From assembly GCA_020726505.1 (NCBI GenBank), contig JAHLEZ010000013.1, positions 2,356,001-2,420,000 of the forward strand: 64,000 nt of DNA. The letters run 5' to 3'. A program made the position numbers and the translations under genes. This document shows positions 1 through 9,929 of the stretch, piece after piece; positions within the stretch are counted from its first letter, which is position 1; the number at the start of each line of letters is the position of its first letter. The stretch is from Leptodontidium sp. MPI-SDFR-AT-0119. Its lineage: Eukaryota; Ascomycota; Leotiomycetes; Helotiales; Leptodontidiaceae. Under the pieces are notes generated by a model that worked only from the letters and a program-made list of their open reading frames with translations, searched no databases and was not told the DNA's origin.

Positions 1-1474
1 CCTTCTTCCTCCCTTCCTCATATCTATTGTCCCCTTCTAGCTTAATTATCTCTTTAATATGTACAGGAATCCTCTTTATCTATGCCTGAATCTTCTCTTG
101 AGGCAAATCCTCCTAGTATTGAATCCAAGCTGTTTTCAAGTCTGCTTGAGAGGTTATGGGACCTTTTTTAGTAGTCTCTCTTTTCATCCAAAACCATGTA
201 GGCTCTATAGTATTAAGGTCAGGTGAGTTACCTGGCCACAAAAGCCTTATAACCTCATAAAAATCAAACACTTCTTGACTGTACCGATTCTAATGAGATG
301 GAGCCTTGTCCTCCTGAATCAGCATACCTAATAACTCCTTCTCACACTCCAAAGTAAAAGGAATAAGCTTAGGTTTTAAGACCTTCTCTTGATACTTATA
401 CCAGTTGATTCCGCCCGCTCCATCCTTTACCACATATGCTCTAGTATCCTTATTATGCACAAACTTAGCTCTGGGGCCTGGCTGATTTCTGTCAATATGA
501 ATGCGATGTATTCTATTCTCAAGCTCCCAAATAGCCTTGTCTTGTGCGTACTTCTCTTTATTCCTCTTGTTTAAGTCCCTAGTCCTAGCTGCCTTTTCAG
601 CTCTACTCTCAGGCTCCCATATGTGGTACGGGCCCTTTCTATCATAAGTAAAACAAGACCACCACATAAACTCTGAAAACCCCTTCCACCTACGCACTAC
701 CACATGCCGATGGTACGTCTTATGCTTAAGTCTCCATACCCTTCTTCTCCCTCTTACCCCACCTAGCTGTACGCTAGTCTCATCAGACCATACAACTTTC
801 TTCCAATCCTCAAGTGTCCAATCCCTATGTGCAAGACACCAATCTAGCCTAGCTGTCATCTGCTCTATCGTCAAACCTGGCTTGACTGTCCTCTTAAACA
901 CTCTATAACCATGCTCTTTTAGTACTCTGTACACAGTACTGCGTGAGACAGGCTGAATTCCCTTGGTCTTATTGACCTCATATGCAATGCGAGCTGTCGA
1001 CCATCCCCTAGTTGTGGAATTCTTGGTCATTGTCTTAATAATAAGCTCTGCCACCACAGTAGAGGTTTTAGGTCTACCAGACCTAGGAGCATCATCCACA
1101 TGATGCGGCTCCACAATGCAGTTTTGCCCTGGCATCCAACCACGTGAGATTGCCTTAGCTCTAAGCTTCCAAACAGAGCTTTTTGTCACACCAGTTTTGG
1201 CTGTAATGACCTCATGGTGGACGTTGTCGTCATAAAGAGTGAGAGCTCTGATTCTGGTGCCAATGGTATTATTTCGACTAGCTTTAGACGTGGTAGAGCT
1301 AGTGTTTGAGGCCTCGGATGGTGCTATGGTAGGTGAAGGAGGAGTAGAGGACTCAGGAGAGTGCAAATCAGGCTCTGAATCACCTGCAGATTCACAGTCT
1401 TCCCAAACATTATTAAAAGTAATTTCAAGATTAATGAGATCTTCAGCGTCGATTTTGGACTGAACTGGAGCCAT
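1..1474 (-). pseudogene. Tc1/mariner-type transposase, broken by in-frame stops
   Basis: Translated on the minus strand from the ATG at 1474, this is a DDE transposase of the Tc1/IS630 type: N-terminal helix-turn-helix part (about residues 60-200, including SRSTVYRVLKEHGY), first catalytic Asp in VVWSDETSV, second Asp in QEDKAPSH and, after a stop, the third acidic site in WPGNSPDLNTIEPTW. The frame is open for 394 codons, then stops (TAG, 287-289) just after the second Asp motif, but homology continues downstream with two further TAG codons to the window edge. CAG-to-TAG and TGG-to-TAG changes explain all three stops, which is the RIP pattern. The element end and its left inverted repeat lie outside the window; I could not identify a right one. 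Confidence 0.85.
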
Positions 1475-2046
1475 TTTAATTAATTAAAAAGTGGGAGTGT
1501 GGGAATCCCCTCAAAATTTACCCCACCATAGCCAACTATCAGTTTAAGCGAGCCCTATAAAGCCCTGTAATTATAGGGTCACATCGCTCAAGCTTAAGTG
1601 CCTAAGGTTTCCAGACTTTTGAACGCGACCTTCGTAATGCCGTCGGTATTGCTTTTTCTAATAAGAATATATAAACTTCGCCGCATAGAATAGAGCTCGG
1701 GAGATCGGAACATCAGAACACCGGGAAGCACTTAGCCACTCCGCGGTTCAGCCTCAACCAGCCAGCCACCTTAGCGTTCACTCCAGCCACGACTTGTATG
1801 CGGGGAAGAGGTAGAGGTTCACCCACACCACCTGCTGAATCCCCGCCAGGTCAATGTTTGTTTACATCACGATACGCCTCTTCTAGGTATTTATCACCAT
1901 CCGCGCTGCGCCATATCCCACTATCCCGAACTTCGCATAAGATGACATCAATCACATCGTATCGCACCGTATCGTAGCCTGCCTGGGCCGGCCGGGTCAG
2001 TCCACCTCCACTTCCGTCAGCGCCTCAAACCTTCCTCCCTCCCACG
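1475..2046. other. Intergenic region between transposase and PD-(D/E)XK-like gene
   Basis: No reading frame or RNA gene is visible. It should contain the right end of the Tc1-type element and the promoter of the plus-strand gene starting at 2047; neither could be pinned to a motif. Confidence 0.4.
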
Positions 2047-3592
2047 ATGAAAGATACCATCGTAAAAGGCTGGCTCGAAGATCTCAACGATCTCTATTCT
2101 GCTCAGACAAATACCTATGATATTTGCGCCCAAGCCGAAGCCACAACCCCAGGTATCCATGCTGACGAATGCGCCTCCGTTAACATCGACACCGACCTCC
2201 AGGCGCCTAACGCCTCTCGAAAGCGACGAGTATCTTCTCCCTCCCCCCCCCCCCCTCCCCCCTCTCCTCGACGCTCTCGAAAGATACGCGGCCACATACC
2301 CACCCGAAGAGACAAAGACAGGCGTATAAAGAGCTCGATCACGAAGGCCGGGGGGAAGAGCAAGGCTACCGAGGTCGAGGTCGAAGCCGAAGTCACATAG
2401 CATCGAAATATACCGCCGCGATGTCAACTCCGACCCCGTCCCTCCCCAAACTCACAGCTGCCACGACCCTTAGCCAGTCAAGCGTCACATCTGGATCTGC
2501 CAGTAAGCGGAGTCGTAGTCCTGCGAGAAAGGTGCAGGACCTCAAGAATGCGGTGCCGCCAACCTGTTTCTTTGCCATCGGACATACAGGAGTCGCGCTC
2601 CCAGACGCGGCAGAAGACCTGCGCAATCAAGCAACGAAAGCGCGGCGGTTGAAGGGTTTGTTAGATGGAAGCATCAGGGTACATCCCCTCTCCTCCCTCT
2701 CTCTGCCAGACATTGAGACATGGCTAACGTGCCGCCAGCTTCAAGTTACCCCTTATCTAGATCCCTGCGACGCACAAGACGACGATTTGTTCAACGATAA
2801 GAAAGATCCTCAGTCGCTTGAGATATTAGCAGTAGTTCAGCGGGTAGTTCGGAATACTACTCGGTGCGTGGAAGATGGAAAGTCGGAGGCTAGTTGGGGA
2901 GAGGAGGTTATCCGGCCTCTGCTCGACTTAGCCGCATCTATGACAGGCGACAGGGCAACGATTGAAAACATGTCAGTCTGTTCTCTACAACCTCATATCC
3001 TCTCCCTCTAACGCTCAACAGAACTGCAATGAATATCCATCCCAAGACACTCCTTCCCACTGGCCCGGGGATCGTGGAATTCCCACTCGAAGGCAAGCGT
3101 GTGGATTATGGGATGTACTTAGAACCCACTGAAACAGAAGCGAAGAAGATCGCATACCTACATCGTGAGTCCACCGGTCCGGACGATCTGGGTCTCAATC
3201 AGACGAGAGGATACTTGCAGGACAAGCCACTACTCTGGTCCGCCGAGATGAAGAAGACGGTGTCAGGGCACGATCCTCTACTACAGATCGGGATATGGAA
3301 CTCCGCGCTCTTTCAGCGGCTGGAGCAACTTTTCGAGCGGAGGAGACCAGGCATAAAGATGAGCGACATGCTGCCGATTCCGGCTATTGTGATACGTGGG
3401 CCTGCTTGGGAGCTGTACGCTAGTTATATTGTAGATGAGGATGATCGGGGAAGGGTGCTAAGGGGTTTAGTGGATATAGGGAGTACGAGTACGGTTATTG
3501 GAGTTTATCAGATTCTCAAGGTGTTAGAGGCTGTTACTAGGTATGGGGTTGATAGGTATTGGCCTTGGCTGTTTGAGGCATTGCTAGAATAA
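2047..3592 (+). CDS. PD-(D/E)XK nuclease-like domain protein, fungal family
   Basis: This resembles the fungus-specific PD-(D/E)XK nuclease-like proteins. The core is clear: VDYGMYLEP supplies the Asp, SAEMKKT the E-x-K, and LLQIGIWNSALFQRL plus WELYASYIVDED follow as in the family. Introns 2679-2738 and 2972-3021 each have a CTAAC branch site and join in phase. The 5' part is less certain. The ATG at 2047 opens a frame typical of the family N-terminus (WLEDLNDLY), but the downstream exon is in another frame, open from about 2280 through the ATG at 2421. The switch falls at or near a poly-C tract (about 2241-2262), so a homopolymer indel or a missed intron is likely; otherwise the protein begins at 2421. 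Function in fungi is not established. Confidence 0.65.
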
Positions 3593-3917
3593 AGTTTCTT
3601 GAAGTTAGAATGACTGAGGTTCAATTGATCGGAAATGAGCAAAAACTCATTTATGCTACTTAATATTATAAGCTTAATATTATAAGTCGTGAATTTTTGC
3701 TTTGGAGTAGGGTCGTTGTAAGGCCTTAGCGTTGAAAAATAGGGGGTTATTATAAGCGTCTTAATAATAAGTTCTTACCGTAGTTTAAACTTTTTATATA
3801 ATTAATAATATTATATTAATTTCTTGAAAATACTTATAAAGCGTAAAAAAACGTATAATTTAATTAAAAATAAGAAAGTTAAAAAATAACCTTAATACTT
3901 AGTAATTTTATTATTAA

Positions 3918-4304
3918 TACTTTAATAATTAAAACCTTACGATAACTTAAATATTCTATATAATTAATAATATTATATTACTTAAATATACTTTTAAAAC
4001 TTAATAAGATTTATAATTTAATTAAATAATTAAGAAAACCTAATTATTTAGTATAAAGTTATAAATTTAAATATTATTTAAGGAGTATTATTAAAAAGAG
4101 TTTTTATTAATAATCCCGGTTAAATCTTAATATTTAAAGTTAATAACTGTTAGCTTCGGAATTAAGGAAAATAGGCATTTTATACGATAATCTGTCCTTA
4201 ATAAAAGTAATACGTGTTATAAGTACTTATTTATTAAGAAGCTTTATAAGGTTAAAATATTTTATATTTTATATTTTACTTAAATAAGTTTCTTTGCGTA
4301 TAAA
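3918..4304 (+). repeat. 0.39-kb dispersed repeat, copy 1
   Basis: This stretch aligns along its whole length with 15421-15809 in the same orientation. Both share, for example, AAGGAGTATTATTAAAAAGA and end at TTTCTTTGCGTATAAA. Most differences are C/T or G/A, with a few short indels. It could be an LTR or a non-autonomous element; no terminal repeats or target duplication were found. Confidence 0.8.
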
Positions 4305-4309
4305 TTAGC

Positions 4310-4310
<1 letters not shown>

Positions 4311-4357
<47 letters not shown>
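4311..4357 (+). repeat. (TTA)n microsatellite
   Basis: About 15 uninterrupted TTA units directly after repeat copy 1. Confidence 0.95.
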
Positions 4358-4363
<6 letters not shown>

Positions 4364-5320
4364 AATATTATTACTAAGTTCGGATCTATTATCGTAATTT
4401 ACTTTTATTTTAGTAATACGAGAGGTGCGATTATAATTAGGGGATTAAGTAAAGTAATATTAAGAGGCATTTGCTAGTATTAAAGCACGAGGTATATTAG
4501 CTTATATAAAAGTTTAAGGACTTAGGGATTAAGTTATCCTTAATTAGGTTTTATTAAAAGTAAGTATTATTTATAAATTTTATAACTTCGTATATTATTA
4601 AGAGCGATATGTAAATCTTAAGGCATATATAAGGATGTTTTTTCCTTAGGGTAAATCCTTTGCATAACTTTGGGAGAAAAAGCTTAATTTTCTTACTAAG
4701 GATTTGGAAATACAATAGTACTTATTTTTTAGTTCTTATTTTTAATCTTTAGTTTAAATATATTTAATATACTCTTTAAGAGTACGCGAGAGCGGGTACT
4801 TATTAAATAACTTTTAGCGTAAGCGTAATAGGAACTTGTTCTTAAGGTCTATCTTAAGAAAACCGGTATTATTTAAACTTACTTTTCGTATTAAAGTACG
4901 GAACTTATACTAATGAAGCATTACATTTCCCGTAGGAGGTTTGATGATACTTACGATGCGCCAGATCCTTAGCATATTAGGTCTGTTCTTTTACTAACAT
5001 CAGGTTTTATTAACGCTTAGATTCTTTGAGAGCGGTAAATAAAAGCCCCTAAAAATTAAAGAGATAAAATTGAGGGGTACAAACATATCACGTGTTTTTG
5101 GTGACAGCTAGAATGAGTCGTTATTCGAGGTGGATTTACATAGCATATAATTTTAAATAATTAAATTACTAGAGGAGGACTTATGCTTTAGTGGTATTCT
5201 AATCAAAAATAGATATCCCTTTGCAATTCGTGTTGCTGCTTTTGTGTTCACCAAACTAAGCTAAAGGGTTCTTTTATCCATGCGGTTAGTCGGTGGAGCG
5301 CAAACCCCGCTTTCAATCAA

Positions 5321-5330
5321 GTATAAATAG
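5321..5330 (+). promoter_or_regulatory. TATA-box-like sequence before the HET gene
   Basis: GTATAAATAG lies only about 8 bp before the first in-frame ATG (5339). If it works as a TATA box, transcription would begin downstream of that ATG and the in-frame ATG at 5441 would be the real start. Confidence 0.4.
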
Positions 5331-5338
5331 TGGGATTG

Positions 5339-7729
5339 ATGTTTCGAAATAGAGGACACCGCCAGAAACTATCAGACCATCTCTTTGAAACTCTTACCAA
5401 CAGCATCCAGGCATACCCGAGAAGACCAGCAAACGCAAATATGTTCTTGTCAGTTCTCACATCTCATATCTCTCAAGCAATCGAATCTCCCACCGTCGGT
5501 AGCAGCCTTACGAAATATGAGCGTTACGCCTATGCGCCTTTGCCCGACCAACATTCCATACGACTACTGGAAATTCTACCAGGAGATTCACCTGAGATCC
5601 ATTGTTCACTTCAAGTCGCCAACCTGCGCATTAATCCTTCATATGATGCCCTGTCATATACTTGGGGAGACCCTCGGGCCCCGCTCTTTCACAGCATCGC
5701 TCCTGACCAGTACCGACGACAACACTGTATAATTTGCGATGACCGCACCATCCACGTTACTGCGAATCTCTTCCATGCGCTTCAGAGGCTGCGCCAACTG
5801 CAACATAGGGGGTCGTCGGAGGGGCCAGCGCCCTTACCGAAGCGCATCTGGATTGATGCGGTCTGCATCAACCAGCAGGATCCAGCGGAGCGCAGTTCGC
5901 AGGTGGGCCTCATGGATGAGATATATAAAGGAGCTCAGCTTGTAATTGCCTGGCTTGGGAAGAAGGACAGGTATACCGAACGAGCACTGCGTTTAATCGC
6001 TCAACTCTCAGAAAGCCCGCTGGATAGAACCGAACGGCACCAAGCTCTGCATTTGAGCTACCCTGACATCAAGCCAGAGGACTGGGAAGCTCTGGTTGCA
6101 TTTTTCCGACGATCTTACTTCCGTAGAGCTTGGATAGTTCAAGAAGCGGTCCTTGCGAAAGGGATGATATTTTTCTGGGGCTCTTCAGAGATCTCTTGGG
6201 AGACTGTGCTTAAATGCTCCCAATTTATCTCCTCAACGAAGACATGGCGGCGCTTGGGTATTTTCACTAGCTACTTTACCAGTCTGTCAGACCGCATGGC
6301 TAGGCGAACTATTACTCCTACTGGAATCACCATCGCCGCATTTTCCTCTTTGAAGACAATAGCGCGTGGTTATGTTGGTTCTACACTTCCTTGGCACGTT
6401 CTGGTTATGCCGATCAATCTTGGGAGAGGATTCCTCGCCACCAACCAACGAGACCACTACTACTCAGTTTTAGGTCTGATAAAGAATTTAATCAAGGAGG
6501 GTTCCGTCACGGATCTAGTACAGTCATCTCTAGACCGACTCCCTATCCCCGATTACACAAAGCCAGTGGAAAAGGTCTTTACAGAGTTTGCTGAGTGGCA
6601 ACTGGAAATCTGTCAAAATCTGTTCCTGCTAGCTATGGTGGAAGATCGAATATATCGCAGTCCCAGTCTTCTAGACACCCTTCCCTCTTGGGTCCCCGAC
6701 CAGAGCGTCCCTCTTCAGCCGTGTCCTTTGCATTTAGATGCTAGTCCTCATTGGGATCCTGCTGGGCCTGGTAGCTCCGGAATAGGAGTGCCAATCGAAG
6801 GGGGAATTCTGATCATTAGGGGGGGTCTCTTTGACACTATCAAAAGCGTGGCCGATCCTTTCGATAACACGGGAAGTCCAAGCAACTGGATTAGCATCTT
6901 GAACTTGGTCAAGCCACTATTAAATACACCGTATCCAGCATCAGGCGCTGCTTATGCTGGCGTTCTTTGGAGAACAACGATAGCGGACTCTTTCAAATCC
7001 TCTGCAAATGAACCCCGCCAATCTCCTGCTGATCCGCTACTTGCCCAGGCATTCAATGAATGGCTGATTAGCCGCGTCAGTTTCTTTGAAGGATTTCCAG
7101 CGGACAGTAACCATTTCCATGCCGAAAGCCACTCCAAAGTGCAGCGAATGCTTCTCTTGGGTGTTTGGGATCAGATTCGTGCCGATCCCGGCGCATTTGC
7201 ATCAGTGACGACGGAGGACGCTAGCAATGATGAAGAATGCAGGGAACTCTATCTTTACGATAATCACGAACGTCAGATTTTTAATCCCAAAACGCCACCA
7301 TCAGACGAATTAACACGGAAATGCCGTGCATTCTTGGCTACCTTGATAGAAGTCTCCCTAGCGGACACTAGCGACACGTTCTTTAACCCGGAGCAGATTT
7401 CGGGTACGCTGCGTATTCTGGGAGGGCCAGACTATGAGGAAAGAATGAGATTGTTGAATCGGAAAGATGCATTTATTGCCGCATCGAAACCCATAATCGA
7501 ATCCCGACGATTATTCTTAACGGATAGGAATTATCTTGGACTTGGATCAGAGTCAGCTCAGATAGGCGACCAAGTATGGATCATCTCTGGTCCAAGCACC
7601 CCATTCATCTTACGACCTATGCAGAATGGTCGATACAAGTTGATCGGGGAGGCATATGTGCACGGAATTATGAAAGGCGAGGCTGCTGAAGCTGGAAGCA
7701 TCCAATTCGGCGATATTGAGCTTGAGTGA
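5339..7729 (+). CDS. HET (heterokaryon incompatibility) domain protein
   Basis: A single-exon gene encoding up to 796 residues. The HET domain spans about residues 100-265: YDALSYTWGDP, then IWIDAVCINQQD, then RRAWIVQEAVLA, the conserved blocks of the family. The C-terminus has the usual GDQVWIISGPSTPFILRP and GEAYVHGIMKGEA motifs. HET domains mediate cell death after fusion of incompatible hyphae in some members; most genome copies, like this one, have no known partner. The frame is intact although it abuts an AT-rich desert. The first ATG is at 5339; a TATA-like box at 5321 favours the ATG at 5441 (762 residues), which still keeps the whole domain. Confidence 0.9.
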   Translation: MFRNRGHRQKLSDHLFETLTNSIQAYPRRPANANMFLSVLTSHISQAIESPTVGSSLTKYERYAYAPLPDQHSIRLLEILPGDSPEIHCSLQVANLRINPSYDALSYTWGDPRAPLFHSIAPDQYRRQHCIICDDRTIHVTANLFHALQRLRQLQHRGSSEGPAPLPKRIWIDAVCINQQDPAERSSQVGLMDEIYKGAQLVIAWLGKKDRYTERALRLIAQLSESPLDRTERHQALHLSYPDIKPEDWEALVAFFRRSYFRRAWIVQEAVLAKGMIFFWGSSEISWETVLKCSQFISSTKTWRRLGIFTSYFTSLSDRMARRTITPTGITIAAFSSLKTIARGYVGSTLPWHVLVMPINLGRGFLATNQRDHYYSVLGLIKNLIKEGSVTDLVQSSLDRLPIPDYTKPVEKVFTEFAEWQLEICQNLFLLAMVEDRIYRSPSLLDTLPSWVPDQSVPLQPCPLHLDASPHWDPAGPGSSGIGVPIEGGILIIRGGLFDTIKSVADPFDNTGSPSNWISILNLVKPLLNTPYPASGAAYAGVLWRTTIADSFKSSANEPRQSPADPLLAQAFNEWLISRVSFFEGFPADSNHFHAESHSKVQRMLLLGVWDQIRADPGAFASVTTEDASNDEECRELYLYDNHERQIFNPKTPPSDELTRKCRAFLATLIEVSLADTSDTFFNPEQISGTLRILGGPDYEERMRLLNRKDAFIAASKPIIESRRLFLTDRNYLGLGSESAQIGDQVWIISGPSTPFILRPMQNGRYKLIGEAYVHGIMKGEAAEAGSIQFGDIELE

Positions 7730-8217
7730 TCCTTACCAGACCTCAAGGTGGAATGGATTAATGCCCGCCTTCAGTGTCAAGCTCTCATTGATAGGATGTC
7801 CCAGGCCCATAAGAGGTGGTCAAGGCAGTGGTGGGCAGTGGAAGGGTTAGAACCCATGAAGGCTAAGGCGTTGACTTAGCGATCATGGTTGCCTGGCTAC
7901 CACTAGTTTGTGTACAACCCACGGCGTTCAGGCGTTCACAAAAAGCGGTGGGATCAGACCTGTATTCTTGGTTCTTCACGTAGTTCTTTCTCTCTTCCAG
8001 ATCCATTCGTTAGGCTTGTTTTTCGCTAAGCAGGGGTCTTGCAAGAAGCCTCACTTATCTTAACCTCGCCCAAATCACGAAGAAACGTGTTGGGGCGTAT
8101 TTAGAACAAAGGAATTAAACCGGTGTCGATTTCCATTTCTTTATATCATATAAGCGTGTCCTTACTCCGCGTAAAGTAGCTCTTATCAATGTTTGAAAAC
8201 ACATTCCATTTCCTCAT
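7730..8217. other. Intergenic, nothing recognised
   Basis: Normal base composition, no long reading frame, no RNA gene or repeat seen. Confidence 0.5.
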
Positions 8218-8812
8218 ATGCAGCGCTTGCATGGGGGTTCGTCTGGGAACGCAATGGAAGGAATATGCACATGGCTGGCGATCTTGGAGCGAAATTCCTT
8301 GACACAACCAGAGCATGGCGCCTTGACTAGCAGTGATGTCCGATCGATTCCTCTATTCCCAGCATCTGCTGAAATGGCCTGGTTGTGCTTGGGTCCTCAC
8401 ATGAACTTCGCCCCAGTCGCAAACACCTGGACAACACACAACCGGGTTCGAATCTCCACTGACCTAACAGCATTGGCTGGATGGGAACTTAAGAGTATCG
8501 AGAGAGAGCAGGCGGCAAATTTTGCAGACAAATGTGAATCGTTGATGGTATAAGTTTAGCTTTGATTTGGATGAGATCGAGATTTATGCTGACAACGGCA
8601 GATACTTTGGCAACAAACCCGAATTCACGAAGGAAGAAGCTGGTCAACTGAAGAACGAAATTCAGACAAAGGAGGATCGTTTAGGTGTTTTCATGTATAC
8701 ATCCAGTGAGCGCCTTGGATTGCCCCAGACCTCTCGAACAGAGACGATTGTCAGTGCTGTGGATAGAAGACGGGAGATGATGCTGTTGGGACAGCCTCAA
8801 TGCATCATTTTG
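8218..8812 (+). pseudogene. Unrecognised gene, tandem copy A (decayed)
   Basis: I do not recognise the family. The translation reads EGICTWLAILERNSL, then SSDVRSIPLFPASAEMAWLC, then ALAGWELKSI and FADKCESLM, followed by TAA inside a GTATAAGT that could be a splice donor. A second segment (YFGNKPEFTKEEAGQLKNEI, then TETIVSAVDRRREMMLLGQ) continues in another frame from about 8567. The same order of blocks recurs in copy B directly downstream, so this is a real ancestral coding sequence and not a chance frame. Because frame is not kept without an unusually short intron, the copy is probably decayed. The ATG at 8218 is the first in frame but the true start is unknown. Confidence 0.5.
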
Positions 8813-8816
8813 AGCT

Positions 8817-9664
8817 GCCTTAGAAGAAGGAATTTGTGCATGGCTGGCTTTGACCAAACAGAAAGCTTCCAGAGGTCGAGAGGATCGGATCATCACGGAG
8901 GCAGACATTAGAGGGATCCCATCGTTTCTCTCATTCGAAGCCATGATATGGTTCTTCCTAGGCCGAGACATAGACTTCGAGGGAATCGTGGCTAAATTTG
9001 TCACCTAGAACAGCCTCAGAGTTTCAGTGGGAATGGCAACTCTTGCGGGGCGTGTCTTGAGAGAAGTCGGAGACGAGGAAGGAGAGGAATTCTCGGATGA
9101 GTGTCAAGCGTTGATGATGTAAGTCCTGTCTGTGTTTAGTTGGATGAAAGAAGTTGCTGACATGTACAATTACTTTATGAAGAAAACCAAATTCACAGAA
9201 GAGGTCGATGGTTCCATGAAGGACCCGTTCCGGGGTGGGAGAGGTCGCGCCGGGTACTTCCGTGGATGTATCTAAGGAGAACCGTGGGCTGCTGCAAATC
9301 TTGTGCACAGTACCACAAATGGGTTTATCGACGTCAAGGACGCTTTCAAGATCATCCTCCCGGGAAGTCAGGAGGGGTGGTTCCGAGACACAATTGTTGG
9401 TTGTTGGGTCGCTGACTTGATGGAGGTGGCTTTCGGCGATGTGGTACAATGCAGGTTTGGCTACGGGAATCGCAATAATTCAAAGTACACGTTGCGGCGT
9501 CAGGTAAGTTCTTGATCTGCTTGTTTGTTCTGATGTCTCAGCTGACGACAAGAAGTTTTATAGTGAAAATAGAGATGGGCACCCAGAATACTTCGGTTTG
9601 CAAAACGTACCCATTCGTAAGATGCACCCGGATGCGGGAAGACCTCGACCTCGAACTTGGTGAG
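8817..9664 (+). pseudogene. Unrecognised gene, tandem copy B (decayed)
   Basis: Second copy of the unit at 8218-8812. Matching blocks: EEGICAWLA, then TEADIRGIPSFLSFEAMIWF, TLAGRVLREV, FSDECQALMM followed by GTAAGT, then YFMKKTKFTEE and TNGFIDVKDAFKIILPGSQE. It carries an in-frame TAG after KFVT (about 9007) and a TAA after FRGCI. It extends beyond copy A with TIVGCWVADLMEVAFGDVVQ and ends around 9664 after a possible short intron starting GTAAGT at 9504. Product unknown; no domain recognised. Confidence 0.5.
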
Positions 9665-9929
9665 AACTGATTCTTTTCCAAGTTTACGTCGAGCCATTAA
9701 TTGTCCTGGATATAATACTGTTATTGTGGAAGCTGGAATGGGGGTTAAGTGTTATTCTCGCTTACTAATGAGTTGGGACTTTGGCAAGGTAATCGTACCG
9801 ATCACACAATACCCATTCCTCCATTCGACAAGGCAGTCGTACCGATCACGTAATACCCACACCTCGAATCCTCCAACCGCAATATCGAGAAACTACACAC
9901 TATTTACTGTCACCCCGCAGAGCCCGATA

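Larger units (their letters stand above)
3593..5320. other. AT-rich, RIP-like repeat desert
   Basis: No reading frame of note. The composition drops abruptly to very AT-rich with frequent TA dinucleotides, which is what RIP-mutated transposon DNA looks like. It contains a repeat copy (3918-4304) and a (TTA)n microsatellite. The parent element could not be recognised. Confidence 0.7.

Noticed and set aside
2017..2427. Gly-rich minus-strand frames over the PD-(D/E)XK gene
   Set aside because: They are antisense shadows of the low-complexity N-terminal coding region and have no domain.
4311..4357. Regular short repeat considered as a CRISPR array
   Set aside because: It is a plain trinucleotide microsatellite without spacers, in a fungal genome.
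8435..8465. GGGTTCGAATCTCC resembling a tRNA T-arm
   Set aside because: It lies inside a block that is conserved at protein level with the tandem copy, and no A box or stems are present.
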